A DNA stretch of 64,000 nucleotides, from contig JANPWX010000342.1 of assembly GCA_024734555.1 (NCBI GenBank), positions 62,001 to 126,000 on the forward strand, in the 5' to 3' direction. Shown here in pieces: positions 20,641 to 33,990 of the stretch (positions within the stretch are counted from its first letter, which is position 1; each line of letters begins with the position of its first letter). The notes beneath the pieces are model-generated. The model saw only the letters and a list, made by a program, of their open reading frames with translations. It had not been told where the DNA came from and made no database searches. Both the position numbers and the translations under genes were made by a program. This DNA comes from Trochalopteron elliotii. Its lineage: Eukaryota; Chordata; Aves; Passeriformes; Leiothrichidae.

Positions 20641-23600
20641 ATGTTTGAGCACTTCCCTGAATCAGGGCTTGATCAGGCTTTGATCAGGCTTTGCAAATAT
20701 TCTGGGTTGCTTGAAAAGTCTTGATGTATTTAGGAGCATAAATAGAGCATCAATAAATAATGTGGATTATTAGAAAGCCTCACACATCCTAATGTGCTTC
20801 CCACCATTAGGAAAAAGGCTGCAAGGTGATTAGGAATTCACAAAGAGGATCCACAATTAATGTTAATCTGCTTACAACTCACTAATGGTTTGGTTTTAAT
20901 GATTTTTAGATCCACTGATGCTTGTGGTGCTTAGCCAGGCTTTCATTTTTTATCTTTTTTTTTTCTGCAAATAATAATTGAGATAAATATTTGAAAATGT
21001 AAGTAGGGCAATGTTTACTTTTGTGTTTCAAATGTAGGACTTGTGATAGTCAGCAATGTTTTCTGACAGTTCCTATCCCACTGCAAAACCTTTTGGTCTT
21101 TTCTCTTCCAGCATCTTCATCTTTCCAGTGGGGTTTTCTTTGGATTTATTGTTGTTTGTCCTCTTGGTCCAGATGTGGGGCTCAGTTAAACCAAACCAGC
21201 TCAGAGACCTTTTGCTTGAAGTGAAATACTTTTACTGGGACATGGAGACAGCAAAATCTTTCCCTTTTCCAAAAATACTAATGAAAATCAGCTTTGGGGA
21301 CTGAACAAACCTGAAAAACCCTCTAAAATAAAGGAGAGATCCTGATGGGTGGTGCGTCTTGTCTTATTAAATTCTGCATCCAGTCCCTCTAATGTTGGAG
21401 TTTATTCATGGTATTGTTATTATTATTCATGGTCCTGTATGGATTAATTAATTTGCTGCATTTTGGAAATTAATTGGGTTTTGATTATTGGTTATGTTTA
21501 CTGTCAGTATTACAAGACAAAAAAAAAGAATAATAGTAAGGTAAATCATCTCATTTACTGGGAATTAGGGGACTCAAACTGAAGTGCTTGCTTAAATACT
21601 GTTATATATTTGAATATATATATATTCCAAAAAGAAAAATCGATTTATTTTTTAAGAAATGAAAGCCTTAGGTCCAACTTGTACTTGAAGCAAAAAATCT
21701 CCCTGATTTCAGCACACTTGAAGGAGAACTCCAGTGGATTTAGGAAGATATTAACTCAGTGCTGAGATGGATGGGATTAAGAGGTCAAACTGGAAAGAAA
21801 CAGAGCAGAGCAGAGCCTGAACCTGACACACCAATCCGTTGTTTTCATAGATTTTTAAGCAAGAAAATGCCATTATAAACATCTTTCCTGACCTCCTGTG
21901 TATTGCCAGGCAGGAAATTTAATCCCTGATTCCTGCATTAGGGGAAACCTCTCTGCTCTGTTTCATAAAAAGCTTGTCTTGTTTGTTTTGCTGGGTGATA
22001 TTTTACCTTCTCAGAGTGGAGAACATCAGCCATCAGAAAGCCAATTTCTGCTCCCATTGCTGGGGATTTCTTTAGAGCATTTTGATATCTGCTGTCTAAA
22101 TAAAGGCTCCACAAAACAAACCTCACTGAAAACAGCGCAGTCTCTGCTCCAATCACTGCTCAATTCTTGATTATTTTTTCCCTCCTCTCTTCAGATTACA
22201 AAATGATCTTTGTTTGTTCAAAAGCCTGAGCCCACCTGGACCCTTCCTAAGCCTGGTTTGGCCATAAATCCAAGATGAAAATCCTCACTCTAATCCCAAG
22301 TGGAACATTTAGTGAAGGAATGCCACACAATCAAGGTAAGATGATATTTATTTTTTTTTCCAGCTCAGGAAACTGCAGGGATAAGGTTGGAATTTTGGCC
22401 AAAAGGAAAATCAGTGTAAAATAAGCTGGGAAAACTGCTGAGAAATGTGTTTTATAGGGACTGTTGCATCTCCCACTCATTTCAAACCCAGAATTGTGCT
22501 CCCCACATTGAGAAAATCTGGGTTTTTTATATCTTGGCACACCTTTAGTGAGTGGATTTGTCTGCCCTCACTTTATTATGACAAGAAGTGAAATCTCAAG
22601 GGAATTTAAGCACTTAGGCTGTTCTACTCAATCACTGTAAATATATTTATATGTAAAGAAGTCTGAATTTTCTACCAAAAATTAGATAGGAACTGTCCAC
22701 AGCATACTAAGGTGTCTGAATAGAGGGTGTAGAAATACTAAATTTCACTAAATCTGAATGCATTGCCCCCAAACATTCCTGAAAAGGCTAATTCAAGAGT
22801 TTGGGGATTTTGCACGTTGTATAGATGAGTTTCTCCACAATGTGATTTGTGCTGCCCACATTAATGGAATCACCACGTTCTGTGGTATTTCTGCAATCAC
22901 TGCTTTATCTTAATTATAAGTAATTTGCAAAAGGTATCAGAGTGGAAAAATAAACAAAGGAATAAGAAAAATCTCAGCTAAATGCAGTTCCAGAAAGATA
23001 TAATTATGTTATTGATTTCGTTATCAAACATTAACTAATTTGGGGTTTTAAAGCAGCTTTTCAGCCGAAGTGTTGCTCTGAGAGTATTGAGTAATCCTAA
23101 TGGTTTTTTTCCATTTTTTATTAGATTTTCCTCTGGAGGGAATTTTTGAATAACAAAAGTGGATAAAAAACAATCTGAAATTATGTTTTAAGATTTTGAA
23201 AGTACATTTGTAAGAGTTTTAATTGTTCTGAAAGAGGGAAGCCAGGAAGGGAAAGACCAGTTTGGCCCAGAGTAGCTCTAGGGTTGATGTCAGAGTAAAA
23301 TTCCTGTATGAAACACTAGAAAAAGATGAACTCTGAAAAAAAACCCATCCTAAAGAAAATCAGGAAGAGATCCATTTGCAGAAGAAATTAATTTCAGCAT
23401 AAAATCCAGCAAGTGGGAGCAAAAATCATTATACAAGGGGTACCTGAGGCTACTGGATGGCTCAGGGACCCAAATGCAATCTGTGCTCTGGTTGGGCTCC
23501 ACTGGAATTTTCAAGCAAGGCTTGCTGGAAATTCTCCTCTCTCCTGGTGCTGCTTTTGTCCTTGGCTGGTTTGGATTTTCGGTGGAGGATCTGAAAATGA

Positions 23601-23660
23601 GACACCAGAGGGGGAAGAAGGAGGACAACTCTTCCCCAGGCTCTGTGGACACAGATATCT
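20641..23660. other. Unique AT-rich DNA, no gene seen
   Basis: No repeat beyond short TA runs (for example near 21605-21626). Open frames at 21021-21304 and 21898-22170 have no recognisable domain. Confidence 0.4.
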
Positions 23661-23779
23661 GTGGGTTATGAAGGTGAAGGATGTGCCCATGTGTCTTTTA
23701 ACATATTTATTTGTTAAATTTAACAAATTTAAATTTCATACCCAGACACATGGGCACATCCTTCACCTTCATACCCCAC
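23661..23779. repeat. Near-perfect inverted repeat, 35-bp arms with a palindromic loop
   Basis: The left arm 23661-23695 (GTGGGTTATGAAGGTG...) pairs with the right arm 23745-23779 (...CACCTTCATACCCCAC) at 34 of 35 positions. The spacer is 49 bp and AT-rich, and contains the perfect 20-bp palindrome ATTTGTTAAATTTAACAAAT. Transcribed from either strand this would fold into a long hairpin. The near-identity of the arms points to a recent fold-back duplication or template switch; a miniature inverted-repeat element or a small-RNA precursor are alternatives. No target duplication was found at the outer borders. Confidence 0.95.
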
Positions 23780-26700
23780 AATTTGTTCAAATCTCTGGGG
23801 TTTTTTGTGAGTTTCATGGGACAGAGGCATTTTTATGGCGCTCTAACCTGACCCAAGCACTCATCATTGTCAGAGGTGTTTGCTGATTGTGCTGCTGCAC
23901 GTCTCTCCTTTCAGGTCTCAGCTGAGAGTATTTCTGATGTGCTATAAATCACCTACAATTGTGTTTTCAAATACAGTTTTCTATCCTTTTTGTAGGCCAT
24001 AAACAAGAGAGGCCTGCCCAAACGCTCCTTGGCTTTGCAGGATGGAGATCCATAACCTTTCCTGAGGGATTGATGATAACCCAGGATGCTGGAAGGCCAC
24101 CGAGGTGAGAAAATTCACCTGATTTGGTAATCTGGAGATGATTAAATTTGCAAACAACTGGCTGGAAACTCTTGTGGTACATTTTGTGCCTCAGTTTGTT
24201 CCCCTGACCGGTTTGGTGCCGGGGAAGGCAGCGAGGCCTTGGTGGATCCAATTCCTTGGGGCTGAGCAGGACATGAACAACCAAAACCCTTTCTAGTGCT
24301 TTGTTCTGGGTCTGAGCACCCACAAAACTTTGTCACTTTAAACTGGTGATAAAGCAGAACAGCAGGTGAATTTGTCTGCAGGCACCTGCAAGTCTGGGGG
24401 ATCTCGTCCAAGGAAAGGCTGGAAGGCCCTGGTGGATCGGGGAAGGTTTGGCCTGGCTGACACAGTGAGATACTGAGGGGAGGATGAGCTCTGGGTGATT
24501 TATCCCTGGCTTCTGTTTCCAGGTGAGTTAATAAAAGCTCATTCCAGTTAATCTGCATCCACTGGGTATTGTCTGGGTGTCTCTGTGGCTGCAATGAGGC
24601 TGCAGTCACGCCTTGGCCAGGGGAGCAGGGCTTAAAGCTTCTGATGTCCGTGAATTAAATGAATCAATCTCTTCTAACATACTTTAAATTGATCTTTGAT
24701 TGGACCACATGGCCCTTGGATAAGACACCCTGGTATTAGTCAATTTGACTTGGAAAGATGATGATACAAATTCAAATGGAAAGATGATCTATATTGAGCA
24801 GCTGTGGTTCTGCAGAGTGATTTTTTTTTCTTTTTTTTTTTTCCTTTTTTATTAGTATGCTGCTCTGTTTGTGAAGTCCTTTTTGTGAATACTGATGTCT
24901 GAGCCCAGGCTGTGTCCAGAATTGCAAACTTGGGCATTTGCATTAACGATCTGTGGCCTGTATTATTGCTTTAATCCTGCCTTCAAATTGCTCAGAATCT
25001 CTAACACAAAATGCTCCTATATCCTCTGCTTAAAAGAACCTATTTATGTCTAACACAGTTACTCAGAGCTGCCTGCTGGTTTGAAGGGTCTGTCTTCAAG
25101 TAGTTTGAAATTCATATTGAAATTCGTGTGAAGGGTTTGAGAATGTACAATTGATATTAAAGTCCTGAATTCCCAAGGGAAGGGGGTTGTTATCCAGGCA
25201 CCTGGACTGCAAGGGATGCTCCTCATGTGTAGCTTTATGTGCACAGGGGAGAGTGGGCAAGTGGAGTAAATATTTTCCTTGATTTCAGCAGGATTTGTGT
25301 GACCTTTGCACAAGTGACAGTGTAAAAATGAGGTGTGGAGTGATTTCCAGCTGATTTATTTTTGATTAACCAGAAAGCAAATGCCAATAATTTTTACAAG
25401 TGTGGAAAAGGTGAAACCTCGCTGACCTATCTCAGATGTAGTTTAAATGAGGCTTATCCTCACAAAGAAGTGTTTATTTTAAAATCCAATAATTACCTGA
25501 TTTATTGAGCTAAACCAATGCCTCCTCAATGTCAAGCACCTTCTGCTTTCAGCCTCTCTTACACGCAACTCCATGACCAAATCTGATTTCTAACCCCAGC
25601 TGATTTCAGCCCATAATTAAAATTTCATGGCTAAATTATAAATAACCCTTTTCCCCTTATCCCCTGCCAAAGAAGATTTGCAATGGGACAGGTGACAAGG
25701 CAGGACACTTCTGATGTGAGATCTGGAGGCTCCATTGTGTCAGTTCCTTTGGAGCTGCTGCAGTGTGATTGCCTTGTCAGCTGCATCAATAACAGAGGGC
25801 CAGGATCAATCTGTAATGAAGGGAGATGAGGTCATTTATCCAGCTGTAGGACTGGGATCCTTCCCCAGGAACTGGAAGCTGGGATTACCGTGGTCATGCT
25901 GGATGTTGCTCTTCACATGCCCCTAGTCTGGAATAGCCAGCAGTAAATCAAATTAAACCTCCAGAGCACAACGTGTTGCTCCTAAAGGTTTGAATAAAAG
26001 CAGGTCATATTTCAGGGTTTGGAATGTAGTTTATGTCTCTGAAGCCCAGAACACAGCATTTTGTCTCTGTTTTGCTGTTTCTAAGCTTGGTGTTGTGTTT
26101 TTTCACGTGAGTTTAGCTGGAGAGCCATGGGTGAAAGGGGGATAAGTGAGAGGTGGCTGCAGCCAGGAGGGTTAACTGCACCCAAAAGCTGCTTGGGCTC
26201 TGCTCTGCTGGAGATCTGCAGGTCATGGAGGGGATCATCCACGTGGAGGAGCCCAAAGGAATCCTCTGAAGCCAAAAATGACACCTGACCATGCCCCTGA
26301 TACTTCCTACTGCTTTTCCCATCTGAGGCATGACTTGACTGTTCCACATCCCTGCAGCGTGTGCCAGAGGCTGGATGCCTACTCTGGACAGATCCTTGTG
26401 AAGGGATCACAGTTTTAAAAAGGTTAAAAGCCTGCTCAGGATCACTGCTCCCCTGCAGGAACTCTCCTACCAGCCCCTCTTACACAGTTTCCTGCTCCAT
26501 TTGCCTTTGGCAATGTGGCTTTAAGTTCCCATCCCAGCAGGGTCACTCCTCCTCCCAGCATTACAGGCAGGTTGTTTTCCAGGTAATATCTCAAAGTTTG
26601 ATGTCTGGGAGAGGTGCTGAGCTGCTGGAATGCAGCAAAGCACTGACAAGTGCAACAGGGCCGTGTCATTGCCAGCTGAGGGCTGAACTTGCTTTCTATT

Positions 26701-28154
26701 AAAATTATAGAATTTAATCCAGAGCTGTGGTTACAGCTTTTGCAGCAGCAAAGACGTGTTGAAATTTGTGAACCCTGCTTCTAATCCTTCTTTAAAATTA
26801 GTGGTCTGGAGGTGGGCAAGAGGTTGATGATTGAAAATTAACAATTATGCAGTGACAGGAGGGGGAAAGTAAGGATTTGCTTTTCACCTGTGTCCCTGCA
26901 GATGCTGTCACAAGCATTTGAGGCAACATCCATCCTCCAGAACCCCCCCTTGGTGATGGTGTGGCTCCAGCTGTCTGTCATCAGTCAGGATTGGGTGAAG
27001 ACAGCCCTGACAGGCCAGCCAGGCATGCCAGAGGGACACAGAGGAGATTGGAAGAGCTCTGGCTGCCAGGAATGGCAGTTCTGCTCCTCGCCAGAGCAAG
27101 GCTGACAGCTCCAGGGCTGTGGGCAGCCAAGCTGAGGGCAGCTGGGAGCTGGGATTAGGCTGCTGATCTCCCCAGGATCTGGGAGGGTATCAGTGTCAGC
27201 CCTGGTGTGGAGCAGCAGGGCCAGGGGGATTAGGGAATAAACCTCTTCAGCCACACGGGTTCCCTCCAGGGTAGGAGGAGTCCAAGCAAAGTGGATTGTG
27301 GAGGTTTTTTATTGAATTCTCTCTGCATTGTGACTCGAAAAATTCCCCCCTTTCAAGCGTGACTTTGCTTGGGGCCGATGATAAGGGAAGAATAAGACTC
27401 ACAGAACTTTGCATGTTCTTGGAGGATGTGTTGGAAGTTGAGCCTGGGTGAAATGTGATGCAATATTTTTATTTCCACCTACTCATTGCCATGTGTTGGA
27501 GTAGTTTTGTTAATTCACATGTTGCTTTTAATCGACAAAGAATTTTATGGTTCTTGGTATGGATGTGCCATCCCTGCAGCTTTGTCCTTTACTGTTCAGC
27601 TCACTCATAAGAATTTCTTCTTTACAGAGTGACTCAGGTTAAACTACCCTTAATTTAATAAAATTAATAGTCTAATTTAATATAACTAATAGTTATTTAG
27701 TCACTGTTTAGTACTGCTTGATGAAGAAAACCTGTTTCAGCCAACACAGGTTTAAAGTGACAGAAAAAAAATAAGAGTTGCTCTAGAGAAAACTCTGATG
27801 ACATCTTTAAAAAATGAACTAGATACAAAGCATAGTTCATAATTATTTGTGTACTTTTAGACTGGAGGTGCCTGAACATTCTGGTGTAGTGTCAAAGAAT
27901 TAAAACCTGAATCAAATTAGTAACAAAATAACTAATTAGATAATTCTGATAGTGTATCTGGCAATATGTTGTCCCACCATTGGCTGAGTTTTAATTGAAA
28001 AGATCTTGGCACTGAAAGACCTTACAGAGCTGGAAGGGTTGGTAATGAGGAACCAAATTAAATCAGAAGTCAGCTTTTTCCAGATTTAATATCTTCCTAA
28101 AGTTAATTGGGATTAGTTCATCCACCCACTTGTTTAACTTGTGATTCTTGTTGA
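23780..28154. other. Unique DNA, no gene seen
   Basis: About 4.4 kb without a recognised repeat apart from short homopolymers (T-rich near 24820-24850). Open frames at 23967-24609 and 26081-26702 show no domain or credible splice context. Confidence 0.4.
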
Positions 28155-28382
28155 AATAGAATCATCACAGAATGGTTTGGGTTGGAAGGGACCTCAAAGC
28201 TCATCCTATTCCACCCCTGCCATGGGGAGGGACATTTTCCTCTGTCCCAGGTGGCTCCAAGCCCTGTCCAACCTGGCCTTGGACACTTCCAGGGATCCAG
28301 GGACAGCCACAAAATTTCCTGGTAATCTATGGCAGGGCCTCATCACTGTCTTGGTAAAGAATTCCTTCATCAATGTCCTAAG
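28155..28382 (-). mobile_element. CR1 LINE 3' fragment
   Basis: Minus-strand CR1 whose terminus reads AATAGAATCATCACAG at 28155. It passes GGTTTGGGTTGGAAGGGACC, CCATGGGGAGGGACA and CCTTGGACACTTCCAGGG. It is truncated near 28382 after AAGAATTCCTTCATC. Confidence 0.94.
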
Positions 28383-28686
28383 TTAACTAAAAAACTGCTC
28401 TGAGTGCAAGGATGGACTATTGGTGAAGGTCACCAATCAACTTTGCGTTAAATAAGAACTTTTCTAAATTTTTCCACCTGAAAACCTACTTTTTGGAGAA
28501 CAAAAATATATAAAATTTGACAACATTTTTAGAGGTAAATCTGGAATTTTCAGTGCCTCCTTTAAAAATCTCTCTTCAGAAAACATCCCTCCTCCTGCAG
28601 GTTGCCACTAGAATTCCAAGCATTAAAAATAACCCAAAACTCATCTCAGAAAACCCCATTTTTGACCTCACTGAAAGGAGCCCTCC
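28383..28686. other. Unique AT-rich DNA between CR1 and LTR
   Basis: No repeat identified. The 187-residue frame that starts here mostly runs through the LTR that follows and is not a gene. Confidence 0.5.
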
Positions 28687-28976
28687 TGACGCTGTTTTGC
28701 ACCACAACGACACAGACTCCGAGCTTCAGAAGGGTGAAAATCCTTTATTTTTGGGATGTGTCTCCCTTTTATACTGTTTTACACAGACCAATTTGATTGG
28801 TGGAACAAAGGCAAAACCTCTTCAATCACATTGGTCAGAGCAGAGGGACATCAAGAAGTCCCTCCTAGGAAAAGGGATGAATAACAAAGGTACAGTTACA
28901 AAAACATTCCTCCTGTTTTCAGAAAATTCTCTGGGAAAAGAATTTCAGAAAACCAAACTAAGGAACCAGGGCTACG
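28687..28976 (-). mobile_element. Solo LTR, copy 4 (minus)
   Basis: The plus strand starts TGACGCTGTTTTGCACC and ends CAGGGCTACG (other copies CTACA), about 290 bp. The CCAAT pair and TATA box are present in reverse. The right border coincides with the first unit of an 86-bp tandem duplication, which hides any target duplication. Confidence 0.88.
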
Positions 28977-29130
28977 TCCTCCTCCTCCCTGTGACATTCC
29001 AATGCAAACTGATACAAAACCCAGCCCTGATAAGGAAGGGGAGGAAAGGAACCAGGGCTATGTCCTCCTCCTCCCTGTGACATTCCAAAGAAAACTGATA
29101 TCAAACCCCAGCCCTGATAAGGAAAACGTG
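28961..29130 (+). repeat. 86-bp tandem duplication overlapping the edge of LTR copy 4
   Basis: AGGAACCAGGGCTA starts at 28961 and again at 29047. Each is followed by GTCCTCCTCCTCCCTGTGAC, ATTCCAA, an AAACTGATA segment and CCAGCCCTGATAAGGAA. The first 16 bp of each unit is the outer end of the LTR, so the duplication took place after insertion, or the LTR end was copied with adjacent DNA. Confidence 0.93.
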
Positions 29131-32100
29131 TCACAGCCGTGGCTCAGAGGGGGAATGAGTGAAGGGTGGAGAGTCACGGCTTGATGAGCTCCACTTCTCC
29201 AGCTGACTGAGCACACGGAGCAATCACTGAGCAGTGCCCAGAGCCCTGATTTTCCTCTCCCTCCGTGGAGTTTTGAGATGGATATAACCCCGCCATCCTC
29301 ACTGAAATGATGCCTCACTTATCAAGCTGTGGCGGGGAGGATTTTGTGCTCGGAGCGGAACTGCTCCTGTAAAACGCAAATGGGAGAAGCCGCTTTTGTC
29401 AAGATAAATATGAAGTTTTTAATGTTCAAATGAGCCTGTGGATTGATTTTTTTTCAGCCAGTGAAACATGCCCATCCGTTTTTTACAAACTGGCATTTCA
29501 TAAAAATCATGATTTGTAAAAAAAAAAATTAGGGCGCGCTCCTCATTTAAACAGAATACTTAAATATTTACAGTAAATAAGGACAAGACCTTCACAGTCT
29601 ATTAAAGCAGAAATAATTCTGCTGCCACAGCAACTGTGTGAGGAGTTTCTGTTGAGAAATGAGGAAAATCTCCCTGTTTTGGTTCACTTAAAAAAAAAAT
29701 ATGGGTAATTTTTTCTTTCACAAGTGATTTTGCTGTTGAGATGTTTCTCACAACGGCAAGGCTGGATTCACACCTGCCCTGAAGGAGATTGTGGCAGCAA
29801 TTCTGTGCAATCCAGGGATCTATAGGGGATTAATACCCCCAAAAATGCCTTCAACAGCTGCACTTTCAGCTCATGATTAATACAGAAGGTTATGTAAAGT
29901 GTGATGTGATAATTATGGGACTTTTTAAATCCTGAAAGATAATATGGCTGCATATTTTTAGTTATTTCTTTAATTAGTTTTTCTTACATTATTATCTCAA
30001 AACTCTTACATTTATGTAAAATTGCAGATTCAATAATATCTTTCAAAACCCCTGGTTTAAATTTTTAATACAGTGCAAAAAAAAAGAAAAAAAACAGAAG
30101 GGGAATAAGAATGACTCAAGACTTGTCCTTGACAATAACAAATATTTTTTATCGCTTTTATGATTTTAATATTCCTAATGATTTAAAAATCTGTTCTGAT
30201 GTTATTCTGGAAGAGGCCAGATGGCCAAATAATGTGTAGCATGTAAATTAAATCAGCAGTCTGATCAAAATACTTATCCCAAAACAAATACAGGCTGTGA
30301 CAATAATTCCACAACCATTTTCAAAAGATAGGAAAAGGAGTCTTGTGCCAAAAACTGTGTTTTATGTAGCCCTTAAAATTGCATTTTTCAGTGGAAGGAA
30401 CATGGAAATCGACGTCTTGTGTGATACAGGGAAGTATCTACATAATGTAGAAACATAAACATTATTAATTATTCAATTCTTTAGTAATGAAGATTTTAGT
30501 ACTGGCTTTTTATTTTGTGTTGAAGGGGTGTGGTCTGTGCTTGGCAGTTCTGTCCTGTGCCAAAAGTGCAGGAAAAGTTCTGTGGGCTTGGGGTTTTCCA
30601 GACTTTTTGCTTTAGAATTTGTTCCCAAATGCTGCCTCAGCTCCAGTTAACCCAGTTAGGCCAGTAATGCAAACCAGTTTATAACTGTCCAGGCAGTCCC
30701 TGAGTAAACTGGATGTGGAATCAGGATTAAGGATATCCCAAAAAGGAGTAAAGCCAAGTGAGTGTGGTTTCACATTATTAGGATTGTTTAGGGTGCCCCA
30801 TAAAGTCCTTTCCTTCCACATTGCCAGCTTTAATTTTATTGTACAAAGGAATGCTGCTGAGTCCCAAAAATCTGGGTAAAATGAGGATTTTCTGGAGCAA
30901 AAGGCCTCATCTCATTTCACCTCTCTTTCATTCTATCCAGCAGATCACTGGAGATTGCTCTTGATTTGCTCTTGCTCTTGTCCCTCTTTATTAATACAGT
31001 AATACTGAGATTTAATTAGACCACATATTTTATTTTACTTCCCATCCTGTCAGCAACAAAAGGTGCAAGGAGAGCAGATCATAAAACATGTCAGCTTTGG
31101 GGGGGTCACTCTGTCAGCTCTGCTCCGCAGGGCACGGAGCAAGGTCATGGAAAACGGGCAGCACAGAGGAGGAGGGAATAATGGATATTCTCAGACTGGC
31201 TTAGATCTGCTCCTGTTTAAATCAAAGTTTTAATGCAGCGGGACCAATTCTGGCCTCTTTTGCAAACACTCTGTGGTGAGCAGGATCCTCCTTGTGGAAA
31301 TAAATCCAAAGGAAGGAGTTTAAGTGGCACTGAAGTTTGGTGGCAATGGCTTAGGTGACAGCAATGCCTTACAAAGTTTTTTACCTCTAGGTCACCACTC
31401 CAAATCCAGTCTAGGTCATTACTGAGACATTATCATCTCATGAATGTCATCAAATGGCACTCCAAATGTTAAGTATCCCATTCTGCAATTGAGACATGAG
31501 GAATCTTTCTGTCAATTTCCAGGATGATCAGTGAATCGTTTATCGTGTCGCTCTTCACCCGTGGCCTCCCCTTTATCACATCCAATAAAAGCCATCACCT
31601 GCCAAGGGTGGTTGATATCCCATGGCTAACCTGCCATCCTCATTCTCTGTAGGATAGCAGGAATGATTTATTTATGGTTTGTGTCCAATGTGATTTTCGT
31701 CCTGTCATTGTCTCACATTAACATTTCCCCTACTTGCTCCACCATGGAGGTGATTTGGTGTAGTAGATATTTATTACCAAGGAGTAAATAATTAAAATCA
31801 AAAAGTGCTTTTCATCTCTGTCCCTTCTGTTGTTATTTGCAGAGGTGGCTGGAGGACAGTGTTGATTTTACCAATGACATTGTGTCCATTTTAGGTTTCA
31901 AGACACAACTGTTAGTCCAGTCCCAATAATGCTAAAACTTCAAAATTGATACATGAAATCCTTATCAATAAAACACTCAAAGTTAATTTATAAGAAGACT
32001 TTCTTTTAGTAGGTGTCATGTTCCCCCAACATCCTTCTGGATCCAAGTGTCCACAGCTCCAGTCTTTGTGAAGAGGGATGGGGAAAGGTTTTTCCTGGTC

Positions 32101-33818
32101 AAGGTGGGGATTTCTTCCTTTTCTGTTCTGGGTACATCTCTATTATCATTTACTTTAAGTCCTTTTCCCCTTTATTATGCATGCTGCATCTCAGTTACAT
32201 TTGCAAAACTTCCCAACAGCTCCTCCAGCCCAGTGAGATGTGAAGGACAAGATTTTGTGACCTGGTGGCAACCTGAGCCTGTCAGACCCTGGCCATGTGC
32301 AGCCTTCACGGAGCAAGGACAGGCAGGTGAGACGTTTGCTGACCAGGGCTGAGGTTTTAAATAACACCAGCCCTGCTGGAACAGGCTCTGCTGAAGCTGG
32401 AGTCCTTTGTGAGGGTGACCCTCCTTTGGGCCAAGAGGTCACTTTCCTATGCATAGAGAAGAAAAAAGGGACAGTTGGAGAGAACAGTGAGGAAGAAGCT
32501 AAGGAACTGTCAAAATGTCTTTAGGATCTGAGCAAATTATTATTCTTAATGTGCTTACAAGACACAGAACTGCAATGAAAACTAGATCTCTTTTTTTTTT
32601 TTTTCAGATAAAGTAGAAAGAATCTGTGAAGTTTTTCTCTTTTCCTCCTTTTTTTTTTAATTTTTTTTTTTGACCCAGAGTTTCTAAAATACTTTTTTAA
32701 ATAGGATTGTACACTCCAGCCTTACTTTTCCTATTTCCTCTTAGCACTGTTCCTACAAAGGCTCGTGCTGGTGGCACTGGAACTTTCATAGCCAGCCTGT
32801 TTTTCCCCACCCAAAGTGCAAGTAAGGCTGAAAATGGAGAGCTATTAAAAGCCCAGCTCCAAATCCAGGTGGAGGGTGGTGTGTCAGCTGCTGGAGAGGA
32901 AGGATATTTGAGGTAAGTGGGTGCTTCCCTTGTCATTTGGAACAAACAAGGTTTAGAAGTCAAGGGCAAGAGCCCTGTGCAAAGGGATCCTCAGGGAATC
33001 ATTTCTGAGGCCAATTGTGCATGTAAAACCAGGTTAAACCTGTGCACAGCTCAGGCTCTGGGTGACAGCTCCCATCCAGGTGCAAAGGTGTTCCTGTAGG
33101 ACCAGCACATCCTTGGGATAATGAGTGCTCAGCTGCCTTTTTCCTTTTTCCACATGTGTTTGCTCAAAAAGCCCAAAAGGAAATGAGTATAAACTGCTCT
33201 GGCTTCAGGAAAACACACAGGAAGGAAAGAAACCAACCTGGCTCAGCAGTAAAACCTGGGAAATTACAGATTTTTCAGCCTGGCAGTCCTGAGGAGTGCA
33301 CAGCAGGTAAAGAGGAGGGAGCAAGATTTGCCTGGACACATCCCCACCGAAGTTTCCCTTTTCTAAAAGGAAATTAAAGCAGCAGTTATAATTCAAAGAT
33401 ATTTTGATTTTTGAAATGAAACTGCCTTCTGCCTACAGGTTGTGTAAAACTGTTAAAAATCAGTTTGTCCTGCAGAACAGGTGGGTTCCTTTCTATTCAT
33501 TGTGATAACAGGAGGGAATCTGATGGCCCCATTACCTCAGTTTCCCTCTCAAGGAGTTTCACACCAGCTCTGCTAGCAGTGAAATGTGATTAGAAGCTTT
33601 GCTCGGTCAGAGAGGTCTTTCTTCCTCAAATGTGAAAATATCTTCTTATTTAACAGACCATCAGAGTCACCAACTTTTCCAAACCATCTTCTTAAAGAAA
33701 AATAAATTAAATAAATTTGAAATTATTTAGGAAAATCTTGTGGGAAACTGCATCTTGTGGTCCACATGCAAAGATCTCAGAGCCTCTTGCAAATCTTTTC
33801 TATTTTATATACTTTTAG
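29131..33818. other. Unique DNA, no gene seen
   Basis: About 4.7 kb with no recognised mobile element. A somewhat CpG-richer segment lies at about 29140-29400. T-rich homopolymers occur near 32590-32604 and 32650-32672. Open frames at 32013-32524 and 32697-33377 have no recognisable domains. Confidence 0.4.
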
Positions 33819-33990
33819 AGCACGACTCCTTTTGGTTTATTTTGTTTTTACTGGCACAACGCCTTCTAAAAGGTTTTATATATACAAAAGAATGGAAATA
33901 CAGGCAGCAGCTGAAGCAGTTTCCAAGGAAAAGCAAGAGGAGGATGATTTACTGAGAGCTGCAATGAGAAATAGACTCTCAGTTTCATAA
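33819..33990 (+). CDS. Candidate terminal coding exon with stop codon
   Basis: A strong pyrimidine-rich acceptor (TTCTATTTTATATACTTTTAG) is followed by one frame open for 56 codons to TAA. It starts with a hydrophobic run (ARLLLVYFVFTG), then TPSKRFYIYKRMEIQ. It ends with a charged, helix-prone tail (AAAEAVSKEKQEEDDLL, RAAMRNRLSVS). The charged tail looks like real protein. One split base at the start needs an upstream exon ending with two spare bases; the candidate at 10175 would fit, but it is 24 kb away and already paired. The protein is not recognised. Confidence 0.28.

Noticed and set aside
28517..29080. 187-residue plus-strand open frame
   Set aside because: Most of it reads through LTR copy 4 and the adjacent tandem duplication.
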